Made by a program: the position numbers and the translations under genes. A stretch of 36,215 nt of DNA from positions 1-36,215 of the forward strand of contig JAIKYU010000106.1 of NCBI GenBank assembly GCA_024682835.1, in the 5' to 3' direction. The DNA is from Lachnospiraceae bacterium. Lineage in GTDB: Bacteria > Bacillota > Clostridia > Lachnospirales > Lachnospiraceae. Positions 6,247 to 18,300 of the stretch are shown here, one piece after another; positions within the stretch are counted from its first letter, which is position 1, and the number at the start of each line of letters is the position of its first letter. Below the pieces are notes generated by a model. The model saw nothing but the letters and a program-made list of their open reading frames with translations. It made no database searches and had not been told where the DNA came from.

Positions 6247-7983
6247 TCAGCCGTAATCATCCGGAAGATCATTTTCAAGCAGCACCACGCGTGGCTTTCC
6301 CGGCTCAAGCGCCGCCATGCGAGTCATGGCCTCTGTCAGACCGGTGCAGAGAAGGATTCGATTCTCCGCAAATCCCGCCTGCAGAGCGCCGTTTCTGATC
6401 GCCCCGCTGTTCGTCTTTCCCACAGGCAGGATATAATCACACAGCTTGGCCGCCTGTTTGCCAAACGCGGTGTTATATTCTTCCTGCCGCTCTCCCAGCT
6501 CCACCATGCCCGGAGTCACCAGGATCCGCAGCATTCTGCCGCCTGTATCACCGGAATCGGCGGCAATCGCATCCATGGCTTCCAATGCAGCCTGTGCCCC
6601 CGCCGGATTGGCGTTGTACGCATCATCCAGAATCGCACCGTAGGGTGTCTTTCTGATTTGCAGTCTGTGTTCCGCGGGCTGCAGACGCCTCGCAGCCATT
6701 TTTAACTTTGCCATGGGGACTCCCAGCATATGAGCGACCGCGATCGCGCCGATCGCATTGACCACATTGTGCTTCCCGACCAGCGGGATGGTGAATTCCG
6801 CACTCCCCGCGGCAGTCTCATTCCCCTCTTCCTCCTGATTTGCCGATTCCGGAAACGTGACGCGAAAGGTTGTTCCGGCGATCCCTACCGACAGGATCTC
6901 ACCGCTGTAGGCGTTGTCATTCGACAGGCCATAGGTGACCTCGTCCGGATACTTCCGATGTGTCCGAAGAATCTCATCATCGCCGTTGACAAACCGAAGA
7001 CTGCCCGGATGCGCATCGAAAGCAGCACCGAAAGAGCCGGTCGTTTCTCCCACGGCATCTAGGAGTTCATATTTCGTGCGGATGATATTCTCCCTCGTGT
7101 GAAAGGTTTCCAGATGCTGGTCGCCGATGGCCGTGAGCACACCGTCATGCGGGTTTACGATATCACAGATTTCCTTGATGTCGCCCACATGACGCGCGCC
7201 CATTTCGCAGACAAAAATATCATGCGTGGGTCTTAACTGCTCTCTGATTGTCCGCACAACGCCCATCGGCGTGTTGAAGCTGCCCGGTGTCATCAACACC
7301 GAATACCGCTCCGACAGCATTGTCGTCAGGTAATGCTTCACACTGGTCTTGCCGTAGCTTCCGGTGATTCCGATGATCCGCAATCCCGGGTGCTCCGCGA
7401 GCATCCGTCTGGCGTCGTTGATATACCACTGGCGCACTGCCTTTTCCACCGGCTGTGCCATCAGATTGGCCAGAGCGACAGCCAGCGGCAGAAACGCCAG
7501 ATCAAAAAGCAGGGAAAACAGGATTCCAGCCGGTTGCAGCCCCCACGCAACGGCCGTCAGAATCACGGTCAATGCGCACAGGATGGCCAGAAAACCGACC
7601 AGCCGCCACATCCGGCTTGTCATCACAAATTTCTTTTTGGACGGTCTCGGCCAGAACAGCATAAACGACACCGCATTCATCACCGATGCGGCAATGGTGA
7701 GCATCACCGCTACGGCCTTCGCGTCCCCGGGGAGCGTACTGAGCAGGATGGCGGTCAAAACCAGCAATGTCCCGGCCGCATGGCAGACCGTCAGCCGCAG
7801 ATGGGACTTCAGGAACCGGAAATACCCCTGAAACTGATAGGAGGACAGTTGCAGCATGTGCAGATGGTATCGGCTGCCCAGTACGAGGGCTGCCAGCGTC
7901 ACCGGAATCAGGATCGTGAGCAGACCGGTCCGAATCGCGTAGCTCGTATCAAACATCAGAATGACCGCAGTCGATGGATTCAT
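6247..7983 (-). CDS. Membrane-anchored MurF-like Mur ligase
   Basis: A 578-residue protein. Residues 1 to about 180 hold roughly six hydrophobic segments, absent from classical MurF. The rest is a Mur ligase: P-loop GITGSYGKTSVK (205-216), VCEMGARHVGDI, DQHLETF, a middle-domain LVGKHNVVNAIGAIAVA, and a C-terminal part with ILDDAYNANP and VTPGMVELG as in MurF. Mur ligases join an amino acid or dipeptide to a UDP-MurNAc precursor with ATP. The membrane domain suggests action on a lipid-linked or membrane-near substrate. SD GAGGAGG is 6 bp before ATG. The alpha/beta hydrolase lies 25 bp upstream in the same operon. It may replace or supplement the housekeeping MurF; the exact substrate is not known. 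Confidence 0.85.
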   Translation of the reverse strand: MNPSTAVILMFDTSYAIRTGLLTILIPVTLAALVLGSRYHLHMLQLSSYQFQGYFRFLKSHLRLTVCHAAGTLLVLTAILLSTLPGDAKAVAVMLTIAASVMNAVSFMLFWPRPSKKKFVMTSRMWRLVGFLAILCALTVILTAVAWGLQPAGILFSLLFDLAFLPLAVALANLMAQPVEKAVRQWYINDARRMLAEHPGLRIIGITGSYGKTSVKHYLTTMLSERYSVLMTPGSFNTPMGVVRTIREQLRPTHDIFVCEMGARHVGDIKEICDIVNPHDGVLTAIGDQHLETFHTRENIIRTKYELLDAVGETTGSFGAAFDAHPGSLRFVNGDDEILRTHRKYPDEVTYGLSNDNAYSGEILSVGIAGTTFRVTFPESANQEEEGNETAAGSAEFTIPLVGKHNVVNAIGAIAVAHMLGVPMAKLKMAARRLQPAEHRLQIRKTPYGAILDDAYNANPAGAQAALEAMDAIAADSGDTGGRMLRILVTPGMVELGERQEEYNTAFGKQAAKLCDYILPVGKTNSGAIRNGALQAGFAENRILLCTGLTEAMTRMAALEPGKPRVVLLENDLPDDYG

Positions 7984-8008
7984 GGCATCCTCCTCAGGAC
8001 AGGCAGCA

Positions 8009-8791
8009 TCAGATCCCCAGGAAACTGGCGAGGATCCGGTTGAAATGGTTCGGATTATCCAGAAATGAAAAATGCCCGGCCCCGGGAATCACAGCCAGTC
8101 CCGCCTCGGGCATCAGCTTTTCCATCCGTTTGCCGTCATTAATCGGGGTCGCCGTGTCGGCATCCCCCCAGATAAGCAGTACCGGCATGCGGACATCCGG
8201 CATTTCCTCCGTCAGATCGGTATTGACCACCCGAACCATGGTCTGGCGCATGACCGGTGAAGCCGCCGCGTAGTCCGCCGAGCCGAATCTGCGCTGCAGC
8301 GCGTCCAGCGTCCCCGGAAAAAGCTTTGCAATACCGCTCTTTGTAAGAATCGCCTTATAACGTTTGTAGCGTGCCGTCTTCCGGTTCTGTTCCCCGGTTT
8401 TTTCGGGAACAATACCGGCGCTGTCCACGAGAATCATCTTTGAAATCGAAAACCTGTCGCGATCGTCGCACATTCCGGACGCCATACGGATCAGGACCCG
8501 TCCCCCGTGACTGTGTCCGAGAAAGATGATCTCCCGCTCCCCCGGTGCGACAGACGCAAGAAAGCGCTTCACAAAATCAACATAATCATCCAGATCCATC
8601 GGCTCCGCCGGCTCACCGCTCTGTCCCGCTCCCGGGAAATCCGGTCCGATCACACGATACTTCCCCGAAGCCAGGCGGTAGATCCCGTCGAATAAATCCG
8701 TATTGGATCCCCAGCCGTGAAGCAGCACCAACAGAGGGCCGTGTCCCTCATCCCTGTAATAAACCGGTATTCCGTTGATCGTTGTTTTCAC
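8009..8791 (-). CDS. Alpha/beta-fold hydrolase
   Basis: A 260-residue alpha/beta hydrolase with oxyanion segment LLHGWGS (24-30), nucleophile elbow GHSHGG (Ser94), acid region WGDAD (Asp210 or Asp212) and catalytic His in PGAGHFSF (His240). There is no signal peptide, so it is cytoplasmic. It starts with GTG at 8791, preceded by AGGGGTGG, 3 bp after the stop of the GH9-like gene, and is followed by the MurF-like ligase. The pairing suggests a cell-envelope role, for example esterase, amidase or lactonase activity, but the substrate cannot be read from sequence. Confidence 0.88.
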   Translation of the reverse strand: MKTTINGIPVYYRDEGHGPLLVLLHGWGSNTDLFDGIYRLASGKYRVIGPDFPGAGQSGEPAEPMDLDDYVDFVKRFLASVAPGEREIIFLGHSHGGRVLIRMASGMCDDRDRFSISKMILVDSAGIVPEKTGEQNRKTARYKRYKAILTKSGIAKLFPGTLDALQRRFGSADYAAASPVMRQTMVRVVNTDLTEEMPDVRMPVLLIWGDADTATPINDGKRMEKLMPEAGLAVIPGAGHFSFLDNPNHFNRILASFLGI

Positions 8792-8794
8792 ACT

Positions 8795-10465
8795 TCACCA
8801 CCCCTCACTGATCAGAATGGCTGCCGCCACCGTAAGCGCAGCGTTTTCGACCGGCTGGTTCACGATTCCGGGATAGGCGGGCGTATCCGCATCCCCCTCA
8901 AATCCGGTCAGATAGTTTTTACACGCCGGATTCCTGCCGCGCAGCGCGTGCATACTCTCCTCCAGAAGCTTCGTATACTCGTAGCTGTAACTCACATGGT
9001 CACAGACCGCCAGAATCTGCATCCCGTGAAGGAGAGAACTGACGATTTCCCGGTCGTCGGCTGCCGGCTCTCCTTTCAGCACAGCACTGAAGCCACCGGC
9101 CGGCGCGCCGTATACCGAGCGGTTCACCTCATCCGCAATCTCCTCCGCATCGGCGGTCAGCGCCTGCATCAGCCGTCCGCTTACCGTCCTGTCCACCTCC
9201 TGGGCAGTTTGCAGGTAGGTGACAGCTCCCATAAACAACGGACCGCTTGAAATCAGACGGTCATAAAAGTCTTCGGCTTCAAAACAGGATGCCAGCATCT
9301 CCCTGTAATTCTCCTGCCCCGTTGCCCGATACAATTCGGCCGCAGCCGCAAAGGCTTCTTCTCCGGGTGCGGCATCTCCGCCCGCCTGGAGGTACCATGA
9401 AAACGCGCGGTCCGCGGCGCGCAGGCAGGTGGTTGCCAGCGAGCTGTCATAACGCCGGTAAACGTAGCTGAATTTTGCCAGCGCCGTCGCGAAGGCGACC
9501 GAAGCCTCGCGCGTCACCGGCTGCACCTCAACCTCCGCATTGGCCAGATTGTTCTCGCCCCCGATCGTCAGCGCGGAGTCATACACACCGCCAAGGCGGG
9601 CATCCTGCATCTTCAGCAGCCAGTTGATCTCGATTTTTACCTCATCCAGCACATCCGGCACACCGTTTCCGCTTTCGGGGATCCCGGTGTCGTCCCCGAA
9701 GGAGTCTTCGCTCATCTCAAAAGCAAGAAGCAGATGCTGCACAATCCGGGCACCATCCTCAACAAAGCGATCCGCCCGTTCATCCATATGCCATCCGCCG
9801 CTGACGTCCATGGCGACCGAATCATTCCCGGCGGTATGAGCCTCCGCGTTATGGCAGACGCCATGCGCATGCTCGCCGGCATACTCTTCCGTCAGGGCAA
9901 TGCCGCAGCGGTTCAGGTAATACCTCTTTAGTCCGCCGGTCAGCAATTCCTCGCCCATCCCGGCGTTCACGGTAAACGGAACCGATTCTCCCATCCACTC
10001 CGCAAACAGATAGTACTCCCCGGGTTCCGTCAGAGCGGAAAAATCGCCGAAAGCCAGCTGCATATCTCCCGCGCTGTCCGCCGACCGATCATTGACTTCT
10101 TCGGTCAAGATAGTGGCATCTGTCCGCTGATCCCGCACTTCAAATGTCGTCGGCAGCACGGAGCCTCGGAAAACGGCGATCTTTTCATCCGACGGCGCAT
10201 ACCCGCCCTGATCGATCAGAATACCCGGGATCTGGCGGTGATACCACTCCTCGGGAGACAAGGAGAAAGCAGAGATTTCCGATCTCTGCTTCTTCATCTC
10301 ATCCTTCGCCTGCTCCTGCGATGCGGTTTTCATCGGATCGCTCCCGCTCTCGATGCGATCCTTCTCCTGCGCTGCGGGGAGAACTGCTGTCTGCTTCTCT
10401 CCGCCGCAGCCCGTCAGGGCAAGAATCATGGCCAGAAACGGAAGAATTCGTTTCAGTCGCTTCAT
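8795..10465 (-). CDS. GH9-like lipoprotein with substituted catalytic residues
   Basis: A 556-residue lipoprotein (lipobox LTGC, Cys20). About 50 residues of polar linker precede an Ig-like CelD_N module (about 80-165, [19 protein letters not shown]). A GH9-type (alpha/alpha)6 domain follows, recognisable by [53 protein letters not shown] and [13 protein letters not shown]. The GH9 catalytic DAGD that normally follows DVSGGWH is absent; the text reads HMDERADRF, with Met227 and Arg230 at the two Asp positions. The C-terminal acid of NEVA reads NQPVENAA (Gln537), and the HHR motif is missing. It is probably a surface binding protein or a pseudoenzyme. The ATG overlaps the aconitase-family stop (ATGA). 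Confidence 0.8.
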   Translation of the reverse strand: MKRLKRILPFLAMILALTGCGGEKQTAVLPAAQEKDRIESGSDPMKTASQEQAKDEMKKQRSEISAFSLSPEEWYHRQIPGILIDQGGYAPSDEKIAVFRGSVLPTTFEVRDQRTDATILTEEVNDRSADSAGDMQLAFGDFSALTEPGEYYLFAEWMGESVPFTVNAGMGEELLTGGLKRYYLNRCGIALTEEYAGEHAHGVCHNAEAHTAGNDSVAMDVSGGWHMDERADRFVEDGARIVQHLLLAFEMSEDSFGDDTGIPESGNGVPDVLDEVKIEINWLLKMQDARLGGVYDSALTIGGENNLANAEVEVQPVTREASVAFATALAKFSYVYRRYDSSLATTCLRAADRAFSWYLQAGGDAAPGEEAFAAAAELYRATGQENYREMLASCFEAEDFYDRLISSGPLFMGAVTYLQTAQEVDRTVSGRLMQALTADAEEIADEVNRSVYGAPAGGFSAVLKGEPAADDREIVSSLLHGMQILAVCDHVSYSYEYTKLLEESMHALRGRNPACKNYLTGFEGDADTPAYPGIVNQPVENAALTVAAAILISEGW

Positions 10466-12789
10466 CCTGCCGCCTTAAGCAACGTGTTGTTGTAATTGAT
10501 CAGACAGCCGTCAAGAATAATCCTGCGCTCCTCGTCCGTCAGATCGCCCAGCTTTAAGGTAAACGGAACAAGTCCCTGACCGCTCACGGTATACGCTTTG
10601 ATTTCCTCTGATTTCTCCTGCACCGCCGTACGTATGCCGGGGATAAAGAGATAATCCAGATTGCGGAAGGGCAATTCCCCGTCAGGAATCAGAAACGGCA
10701 GCATCCCCCAGTTTATGAGGTTGGAGCGATAGCGTTTGGTCGCATACTCATTGGCGATATTGGCCCAGCCGCCCAGCACCTTCTGACAGGAAGCCGCCTG
10801 TTCTCTGGCGGAACCGTCTCCCGGCTTCACGGCAAAAATCGTCGATCCGATACCGGTGTTCTGCTCCGACACATCCGGATACTCCTGCCGGATTGCCTCC
10901 ACGGCGGCAGCAAGCACAGAATCCATCGAAGAAAAGTCAGCTCCCTCCCTGCGCTTCGTCTCCTCCGCATAGACTGCTTTGGCGCGTCCGACGTAGTCGG
11001 GATCCTTTCGGGACAGGGTAAACTCCGCAAGTCCCAGCGGATTGGACCGATAGGAGGAGGTCTCTCCCGAAGGAATCAGCTCATCCGTTGTCGTCACGGG
11101 ATCATGGATCTCCGACACGACCCGAAGCAGCAGATGCTCGGTCAGCGGAACCATTTTCGGCCAGTCCTTGATATTGGGTCCCAGCACCAGCTTCGTCTCC
11201 GGATCCGCTTGACCGTGTGAGTCAAATACGCGGTTTTTGTAAATGTCCGCGTCAAAATGGTACGTCCATTGATGAAACTGCCCGTCAAACTCCGTGGCCG
11301 GAGTCAGGATTCCTCTGTTGGCTGCAGTCGCCGCAATGGAACGGGCATCCATAAGCGCCACCGAGGCGATCTGCCCGTTCTGAATCTTCGAACCCTCGCG
11401 GTTCGGAAAATTCCTGGTGGAATGTCGGATGGAAAACGCATTGTTGGCGGGCGTGTCCCCTGCGCCGAAGCAGGGTCCGCAAAACGCCGTCTTCAGGATC
11501 GCTCCGGTCTTCAAAATCGTCGCTGCGGCGCCGTTCTTCAACAGCTCCATATAGATCGGTGTGGAAGCCGGATACACGGACAGCGTAAAGACATCCGTGC
11601 CGATGTCATGTCCGGAGAGAATATCGGCAGCCGCACAGATATTCTCGAATCCGCCGCCCGCACAGCCGGCGATGATTCCCTGATCTACCTGCAGTTTTCC
11701 GCCGCGGATCTTGTCCTGCAGGGAAAATTCAACGGCATCGCCGAAGCTGACTCTGGCCCGCTTCTCAACGTCTGCCAGAATGTCGGCAAGGTTTGCATTC
11801 ACCTCCTCAATCGGATACGCGTTGCTCGGATGGAACGGCATCGCGATCATCGGCCGGATTGCCGAAAGATCAACACGCACCAGCCCATCGTAGTAGGCCA
11901 CATCACCCGGCCGCAGCTCTTTGTAATCACCGGCCCGCCCATGAACGTCGTAGAAATCACGAATCACGTCGTCTGTCTGCCAGATGGACGACAAGCAGGT
12001 GGTCTCCGTCGTCATGACATCCACCCCGATACGGAAATCGGCGGAGAGCTTTTCCAGACCGGGACCGACAAACTCCATGACCCTGTTTTTGACATATCCC
12101 TTTTCAAAAACGGCGCCGATGATTGCCAGAGCCACATCCTGCGGTCCCACACCCGGAACCGGCTCCCCGTCAAGGTAAACCGCAACCACCTCCGGACGTT
12201 TGACATCCCAGGTCTGCTGCAGCAGCTGTTTGACCAGCTCCGGTCCGCCCTCGCCGACCGCCATGGTGCCCAGTGCGCCGTAACGGGTATGGGAATCGCT
12301 TCCGAGAATCATTCCGCCGGCCGTTGCGAGCATTTCTCGCGCAAACTGATGAATCACCGCCTGATGCGGCGGCACATAAACACCGCCGTACTTTTTGGCG
12401 GCCGAAAGCCCGAATACATGATCGTCCTCGTTGATGGTCCCGCCGACCGCGCAAAGGGAATTGTGGCAGTTGGTCAGCACATAGGGCATCGGAAACTTTT
12501 CCAGTCCCGATGCGCGTGCCGTCTGAATAATCCCGACAAACGTGATGTCGTGAGACGTCAGCTTGTCAAATCGAATCTTCAGCGCCTCCTCGCGATCCTC
12601 TCCCTGATTGGTGTTATGCGCGTCCAGAATGCCCCAGGCAATGGTGTTCTTTATCGCGCGCTCCCTGTCCATCGGTGCACCGGTGCGCCCGGTAATGATG
12701 TCCTGCGCCTCCGGTCCGTCCTCCACGACAAGATAGCCATCCAGAAGATAAGCGCCGGCGTCTGAAAGTGTGATCGGTGACATTTGCAA
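10462..12789 (-). CDS. Aconitase-family hydratase (4Fe-4S)
   Basis: A 775-residue full-length aconitase-fold protein. Iron-sulfur ligands are visible as Cys376 in [12 protein letters not shown] and Cys437/Cys440 in [11 protein letters not shown]. Other family marks are [52 protein letters not shown], and the swivel-domain active-site loop [10 protein letters not shown] followed by [17 protein letters not shown]. The normal reaction interconverts citrate and isocitrate through cis-aconitate. This Clostridia-type subfamily differs from AcnA and AcnB, so another tricarboxylate or a methylcitrate-like substrate is possible. SD GGGGAGG precedes ATG. It lies 17 bp after glgP and overlaps the GH9-like gene by 4 bp. 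Confidence 0.85.
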   Translation of the reverse strand: MQMSPITLSDAGAYLLDGYLVVEDGPEAQDIITGRTGAPMDRERAIKNTIAWGILDAHNTNQGEDREEALKIRFDKLTSHDITFVGIIQTARASGLEKFPMPYVLTNCHNSLCAVGGTINEDDHVFGLSAAKKYGGVYVPPHQAVIHQFAREMLATAGGMILGSDSHTRYGALGTMAVGEGGPELVKQLLQQTWDVKRPEVVAVYLDGEPVPGVGPQDVALAIIGAVFEKGYVKNRVMEFVGPGLEKLSADFRIGVDVMTTETTCLSSIWQTDDVIRDFYDVHGRAGDYKELRPGDVAYYDGLVRVDLSAIRPMIAMPFHPSNAYPIEEVNANLADILADVEKRARVSFGDAVEFSLQDKIRGGKLQVDQGIIAGCAGGGFENICAAADILSGHDIGTDVFTLSVYPASTPIYMELLKNGAAATILKTGAILKTAFCGPCFGAGDTPANNAFSIRHSTRNFPNREGSKIQNGQIASVALMDARSIAATAANRGILTPATEFDGQFHQWTYHFDADIYKNRVFDSHGQADPETKLVLGPNIKDWPKMVPLTEHLLLRVVSEIHDPVTTTDELIPSGETSSYRSNPLGLAEFTLSRKDPDYVGRAKAVYAEETKRREGADFSSMDSVLAAAVEAIRQEYPDVSEQNTGIGSTIFAVKPGDGSAREQAASCQKVLGGWANIANEYATKRYRSNLINWGMLPFLIPDGELPFRNLDYLFIPGIRTAVQEKSEEIKAYTVSGQGLVPFTLKLGDLTDEERRIILDGCLINYNNTLLKAAG

Positions 12790-12806
12790 ACCTCCCCTGG
12801 CGGATC

Positions 12807-15311
12807 TTATAACCGCACCTTGTCGAGATGCCAGATCTCATCCACATACTCCTGAATCGTGCGGTCGGAAGAAAACTTCCCGGAGCATGCGGTGTTGAGC
12901 ATCGCCATCTTTGCCCAGCGCTTCTTGTCCTTATAAGCGATGGAGATTTCCTGCTGCGCTTCCGCGTAGGCCTCAAAATCCTTAAGGATGAAGTAGGTGT
13001 CCGCCCTGGAAGAATTCTGGGTATTCAGCAGGGAATTATACAACGGCCTGAACAGTTCCCGGTCCCCCTTGGAGAAGGTGCCGTCCACCAGCTGATCAAG
13101 CACGCGATGTACATTCGGATTCTGCTGATAGATCTCCTCCGGATTGTAGCCGCCGTTGTTCTCGTAGGCGATGACCTGATCGGAGGTAAGACCGAAGATA
13201 AACGCGTTCTCCTCGCCGACCTCCTTGACGATTTCCACATTGGCGCCGTCCATGGTTCCGATGGTCACCGCGCCGTTGAGCATCATCTTCATGTTTCCGG
13301 TACCGCTCGCCTCCTTGGAAGCCGTGGAGATCTGCTCCGAAACATCCGCTGCCGCAAAGATGATCTCGGCGTTGGAAACACGGTAATCCTCAATGAACAC
13401 CACGCGCAGCTTATCATTGACGGCCGGATCATTGTTCACCACCTCCGCAACGGAATTGATCAGCTTGATGGTGAGCTTGGCGTTTGCGTAGCCTGCGGCT
13501 GCCTTGGCGCCGAAAATAAAGGTCTTCGGATAGTAGTCCGTTCCCGGATGATCCTTGATCATGTCATAGATGTGGATCACATGCAGGATGTTGAGCAGCT
13601 GGCGCTTATACTCATGGAGACGCTTGACCTGCACGTCAAAGATCGAGTCCGGATCCACCACGATGCCGTTATGCTTCTTGATGTACCTGGCGAGGCGCTT
13701 CTTGTTCTTGTGCTTGATTTCCATAAACTCCTTCTGCGCCGTGCGGTCGTCCGCGAACTCCTTGAGCTTTGCGATCTGGGACAGATCCGTGACCCAGCCG
13801 TCGCCGATCTTCTCATTCAGCCAATCCGCAAGCAGCTCGTTACCGTGTGCCAGGAAACGCCTCTGCGTAATTCCGTTGGTCTTGTTGTTGAATTTCTTCG
13901 GATCCAGTTCGTAGAAATCCCTCAGTGTCTGCTTCTTCAGGATCTCCGTGTGCAGTGCCGCCACGCCGTTGACGGAATAGCTTCCGGCGATCGCAAGGTG
14001 TGCCATCTTGACCTGATTGTCATAGAGGATGGCCATATTGCGGATCTTCTCGGAGACATCCATCGACGGAATATCCCGGTACTTCTTCATGATCTGGTCG
14101 ACGAACCGGCGGTTGATTTCATCCACGATCTGATAGATACGGGGAAGCAGCCGCTGGAACAGATCGATCGGCCATTTCTCAAGCGCTTCCGCCATGATGG
14201 TGTGATTCGTGTAGCAGCAGGTCTTCGTGGTCACGTTCCACGCCTCATCCCAGGTGAGACCGTGCTCGTCCATGAGATTGCGCATGAGCTCCGCGACAGC
14301 CACCGTCGGATGGGTATCGTTGAGCTGGAACACGTTTTTCTCGTAAAACTTCCTGATGTCCTTGTGATGGCGCAGATAACGATCGATCGCCTCCTGTACC
14401 GACGCCGAGATAAAGAAATACTGCTGCTTCAGGCGCAGCTCCTTGCCGGACACGTGATTGTCGTTCGGATACAGCACATCACAGAGCTGGCTGGCGAGGT
14501 TTGCCTCTTCCACTGCCTTCTGATAGTCGCCCTTGTCAAAGGAATCAAGATGGAATCGCTCCTTGGGCTGTGCGTCCCAGATGCGCAGCGTCGCAACAAA
14601 GCCGTTGCCGTATCCCACCACCGGCAGATCGTAGGGAACCGCCTTAACCGCCTGATAACCCTTATGCTCAAAGATGATCCTGCCGTTCTCATCCGTGTAG
14701 GAATTGACATAACCGCCGAAGCGAACCTCTTTCGCATATTCCGGGCGCACCAGTTCAAACGGATTGCCGTTGTCCAGCCAGTTGTCCGGTTTTTCGACCT
14801 GATAGCCGTCCTGAATCTCCTGGCGGAACATGCCGTACTTGTAACGGATACCGCAGCCGTATGACATGTAGTTCATGGTGGCGAGCGAATCCAGGAAGCA
14901 TGCCGCAAGTCTTCCGAGACCGCCGTTGCCGAGCGCCGGATCCGGCTCCTGGTCCTCGACCGCATTGATATCCACGCCCAGCTCATCGAGCGCCTCGCGG
15001 ACAGCCTTGTAGGCACGCATGTTGATCAGATCATTTCCCAGTGCACGTCCCATCAAAAACTCCATGGACATGTACCAGACAATCTTCACATCCTGTTCAA
15101 TGGAGGCTCTCTGGGAAGTCATCCACATATCGACGATCTGATCCTTCAGTGCATAGGACACGGCCTGAAAGACCTGCTGAGGCGTCGCTTCCTCGATCGT
15201 CTTGCGAAACAGGGTTTTCACATTGTACAGGACGCTTCGTTTGAAAAGCTCCTTGTCAAACTCGTCGCGCTTGGTCACAATGTCGGTTTTCACAGCTGTC
15301 TTCTTTTCCAT
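12807..15311 (-). CDS. glgP: Glycogen/maltodextrin phosphorylase
   Basis: An 834-residue GT35 phosphorylase of normal length. It releases glucose-1-phosphate from alpha-1,4-glucans using pyridoxal phosphate. The PLP-binding Lys675 lies in [14 protein letters not shown], followed by [10 protein letters not shown]. Other family motifs are [50 protein letters not shown] and [15 protein letters not shown]. No signal peptide is present; it is cytoplasmic. It sits 16 bp after ileS and 17 bp before the aconitase-family gene, so expression is probably tied to the ileS promoter. No other glycogen genes are in the window. Confidence 0.97.
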   Translation of the reverse strand: MEKKTAVKTDIVTKRDEFDKELFKRSVLYNVKTLFRKTIEEATPQQVFQAVSYALKDQIVDMWMTSQRASIEQDVKIVWYMSMEFLMGRALGNDLINMRAYKAVREALDELGVDINAVEDQEPDPALGNGGLGRLAACFLDSLATMNYMSYGCGIRYKYGMFRQEIQDGYQVEKPDNWLDNGNPFELVRPEYAKEVRFGGYVNSYTDENGRIIFEHKGYQAVKAVPYDLPVVGYGNGFVATLRIWDAQPKERFHLDSFDKGDYQKAVEEANLASQLCDVLYPNDNHVSGKELRLKQQYFFISASVQEAIDRYLRHHKDIRKFYEKNVFQLNDTHPTVAVAELMRNLMDEHGLTWDEAWNVTTKTCCYTNHTIMAEALEKWPIDLFQRLLPRIYQIVDEINRRFVDQIMKKYRDIPSMDVSEKIRNMAILYDNQVKMAHLAIAGSYSVNGVAALHTEILKKQTLRDFYELDPKKFNNKTNGITQRRFLAHGNELLADWLNEKIGDGWVTDLSQIAKLKEFADDRTAQKEFMEIKHKNKKRLARYIKKHNGIVVDPDSIFDVQVKRLHEYKRQLLNILHVIHIYDMIKDHPGTDYYPKTFIFGAKAAAGYANAKLTIKLINSVAEVVNNDPAVNDKLRVVFIEDYRVSNAEIIFAAADVSEQISTASKEASGTGNMKMMLNGAVTIGTMDGANVEIVKEVGEENAFIFGLTSDQVIAYENNGGYNPEEIYQQNPNVHRVLDQLVDGTFSKGDRELFRPLYNSLLNTQNSSRADTYFILKDFEAYAEAQQEISIAYKDKKRWAKMAMLNTACSGKFSSDRTIQEYVDEIWHLDKVRL

Positions 15312-15327
15312 GTGTTGCTTCCTCCTT

Positions 15328-18300
15328 CTACTTTTTACGAACGCCGAGCGTCACCTTCTCGTCGCCGAAATCCCATTCCTTCGCTCCGGGGAGCGCTTCG
15401 TCATATTTCACGAGATCCGCAAGCACCTTCGTGGCAATCGGACTCTCATTGGCTTTCACCACAGCGGCCACACGGTCGTCGCCCGTCACGGACACCTCAA
15501 TGCGGTCCATGACCTCAAAGCCGGCATCCTTACGCATGTTCTGCAGCTTGGAGATCACCTCGTTGACGATTCCCTCGTCAATCAGCTCCGGCGTAAGATT
15601 CGTATCGAGCACCACCGTGATGCCGTAATCCTCCATGGAAACATAACCGTCCTTCTGCGTCATTTCAATCAGCAGGTCATCCCTGGTCAGCTCCACGTCT
15701 TCGCCGCCCGCCGAAAGCTTCAGCGTGCCGGCTCCGTTGAGCTCGTCCATCGCGGCATTGCCGTCCAGCTCCTTCAATGCTTTCCCGATGGCACCGACCA
15801 GCTTCCCGTATTTGGGGCCGACCGTCTTGAGCTGGGGCTTGAAGCTGTAGCTCGTAAACGCACGGACATCCTCGGCAAAGACCAGTTCTTTGACGTTGAG
15901 CTCGTCGCGGATGATCATCTGCGCCTCCGGGCTCTCTGCCACGGCTGTTCCCTCCGCCCCGGCCGTCTCGCCGATCCGGACATACATCCGTGCGACGGGC
16001 TGTCTGTTTTTAATCGACGCGGCATTCCGGCATGCGCTGCCCAGCACCTTGATGTCACGGACGCCCTCCATAGTCGCCTCCAGTGACTTGTCGATGCAGG
16101 CGCTGTCCGCGGCCGGATAATTGCACAGGTGAATGGATTTCGGCGCATCCGGGAAGCTGGTGCAGACCAGATTGCGGTAAATCTCCTCGGTCATAAACGG
16201 CACCAGCGGCGCAGCGGCTTTGGAGATCTCGGTCAGGCAGGTCCAGAGCGTCATGTAGGCATTGATCTTGTCCTGCTCCATTCCCTTGGCCCAGAACCGT
16301 TCGCGGCTCCTGCGGACATACCAGTTGGAAAGATCATCGACAAACGCGGCAAGGCGCTTTCCGGCCTCCGGAATGCGATAGTTTTCCAGATCCTCATCCG
16401 TTCCTCCGATCGTGCTGTGCAGGCGCGAGAGTATCCAGCGGTCCATCATGCCAAGCTTCGTCGTGTCCAGACGGTATTTCGCGGCGTCAAAGCCGTCGAT
16501 ATTGGCGTACAGCACGAAGAACGCGTAGGTGTTCCACAGTGTGCCCAGGAAGCCTCTCTGCCCCTCCAGAACCGCCTTTCCGGAGAAACGGGACGGCAGC
16601 CACGGTGCGCTGTTTGTGTAAAAATACCAGCGGATCGCATCGGCTCCGTAGGTCTCAAGCGCCTCAAAGGGATCGACGGCGTTGCCCTTGGACTTGGACA
16701 TCTTCTGGCCGTTTTCATCCTGCACCAGGCCAAGCACAATGACGTTTTTAAATGCCGGTTTGTTGAAGAGAAGCGTCGCCTCCGCGTGCAGCGAATAAAA
16801 CCAGCCGCGGGTCTGATCGACAGCCTCCGAAATGAACTGCGCCGGAAACTGCTTTTCGAAGAGTTCCCTGTTTTCAAATGGATAATGCAGCTGCGCAAAA
16901 GGCATGGCTCCGGAATCAAACCAGCAGTCGATGACCTCGGGAACACGCTTCATCTCCCCGCCGCATTTGTCACACTTGATGGTGTAGCGGTCAATGTAGG
17001 GACGGTGCAGCTCCGTTGCGGCCGCCTCGGGATCACCGGTCCGGTCGGCAAGCTCCTGTCTGCTGCCGATGGCCGTCTGGTTGCCGCAGTCCGGGCATTC
17101 CCAGATGTTCAGCGGCGTCCCCCAGTAACGGTTGCGTGAAATCCCCCAGTCCTGGATGTTTTCCAGCCAGTCGCCGAAACGTCCTTCTCCGATGCTCTTC
17201 GGGATCCAGTTGATCTCCTTGTTGTTCCGGATCAGATCATCCTTTACGGCAGTGACCTTGATAAACCAGGAGCTGCGGGCATAGTAGATAAGCGGTGTGC
17301 TGCAGCGCCAGCAGTGCGGGTAATCATGCTCAAATTTCGGTGCGGCAAAAAGGAGCCCGCGCCTGTCAAGATCCTTTAACACCTCCGGATCCGCGCTCAC
17401 CGCCCCCTCCTGAATCTCCTTTTCCGTGGGCTTGCAGCGCATGCCTGCAAACGGCGTCCCGGGCAGAAGCCTCCCCTGCTCATCCACCATCTGAACCAGC
17501 GGCATATCGTATTTCCGGCCGACTCTGGCATCGTCTTCACCGAAAGCAGGCGCCTGATGCACGATACCGGTACCGTCACTCATCGTGACATAATCGTCGC
17601 AGCAGACATAAAACGCGCGTTTATGCTGTCTGTCGGCCTCTTGTGCCGCGCATTCATAAAGCGGCTCGTATTCCCTGTATTCCAGATCCTTTCCGGTCAT
17701 GGTCTCCAGGATTTCGTAGGATGCCCCGTCCGCCTCCTGCTTGCTGTCACTGTTTTCCCTGATCCCGCCGAGCACGGTATCCGCAAGGGCCTTTGCAAGG
17801 TAGTAAACCCTGCCGTCCGCGGCCTTTGCCTTGATATAGGTCTCATCGGGATTGACGCACAGGCCGACATTGGAGGGCAGCGTCCAGGGGGTCGTCGTCC
17901 AGGCCAGGAAATACGCATCCTCATCCCTGACCTTAAAACGAACCGTCGCCGAGCGTTCCTTTAACACCTTATAGCCCTGCGCAACCTCATGCGAGGAAAG
18001 AGGCGTGCCGCAGCGCGGGCAGTAAGGAACGACCTTGAACCCTTTATAAAGGAGACCCTTGTCCCAGATTTCCTTCAGCGCCCACCACTCCGATTCAATG
18101 AAGCTGTCGTCGTAGGTGATATACGGATGATCCATGTCCGCCCAGAAGCCGACGGTGCCGGAAAAATCCTCCCACATCCCCTTATATTTCCAGACGCTCT
18201 CCTTGCACTTTTTGATAAACGGCTCGATGCCGTATGCTTCGATCTGATCCTTGCCCTCGATGCCCAGCAGCTTTTCCACCTCAAGCTCAACCGGCAGGCC

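Noticed and set aside
11257..12765. Long plus-strand open frame opposite the aconitase-family gene
   Set aside because: Antisense shadow; the minus-strand protein has clear iron-sulfur and swivel-domain motifs.
12828..14864. Long plus-strand open frame opposite glgP (678 codons)
   Set aside because: It lies fully inside the well-supported glgP gene in antisense and shows no family motifs; high-GC third positions produce such shadows.
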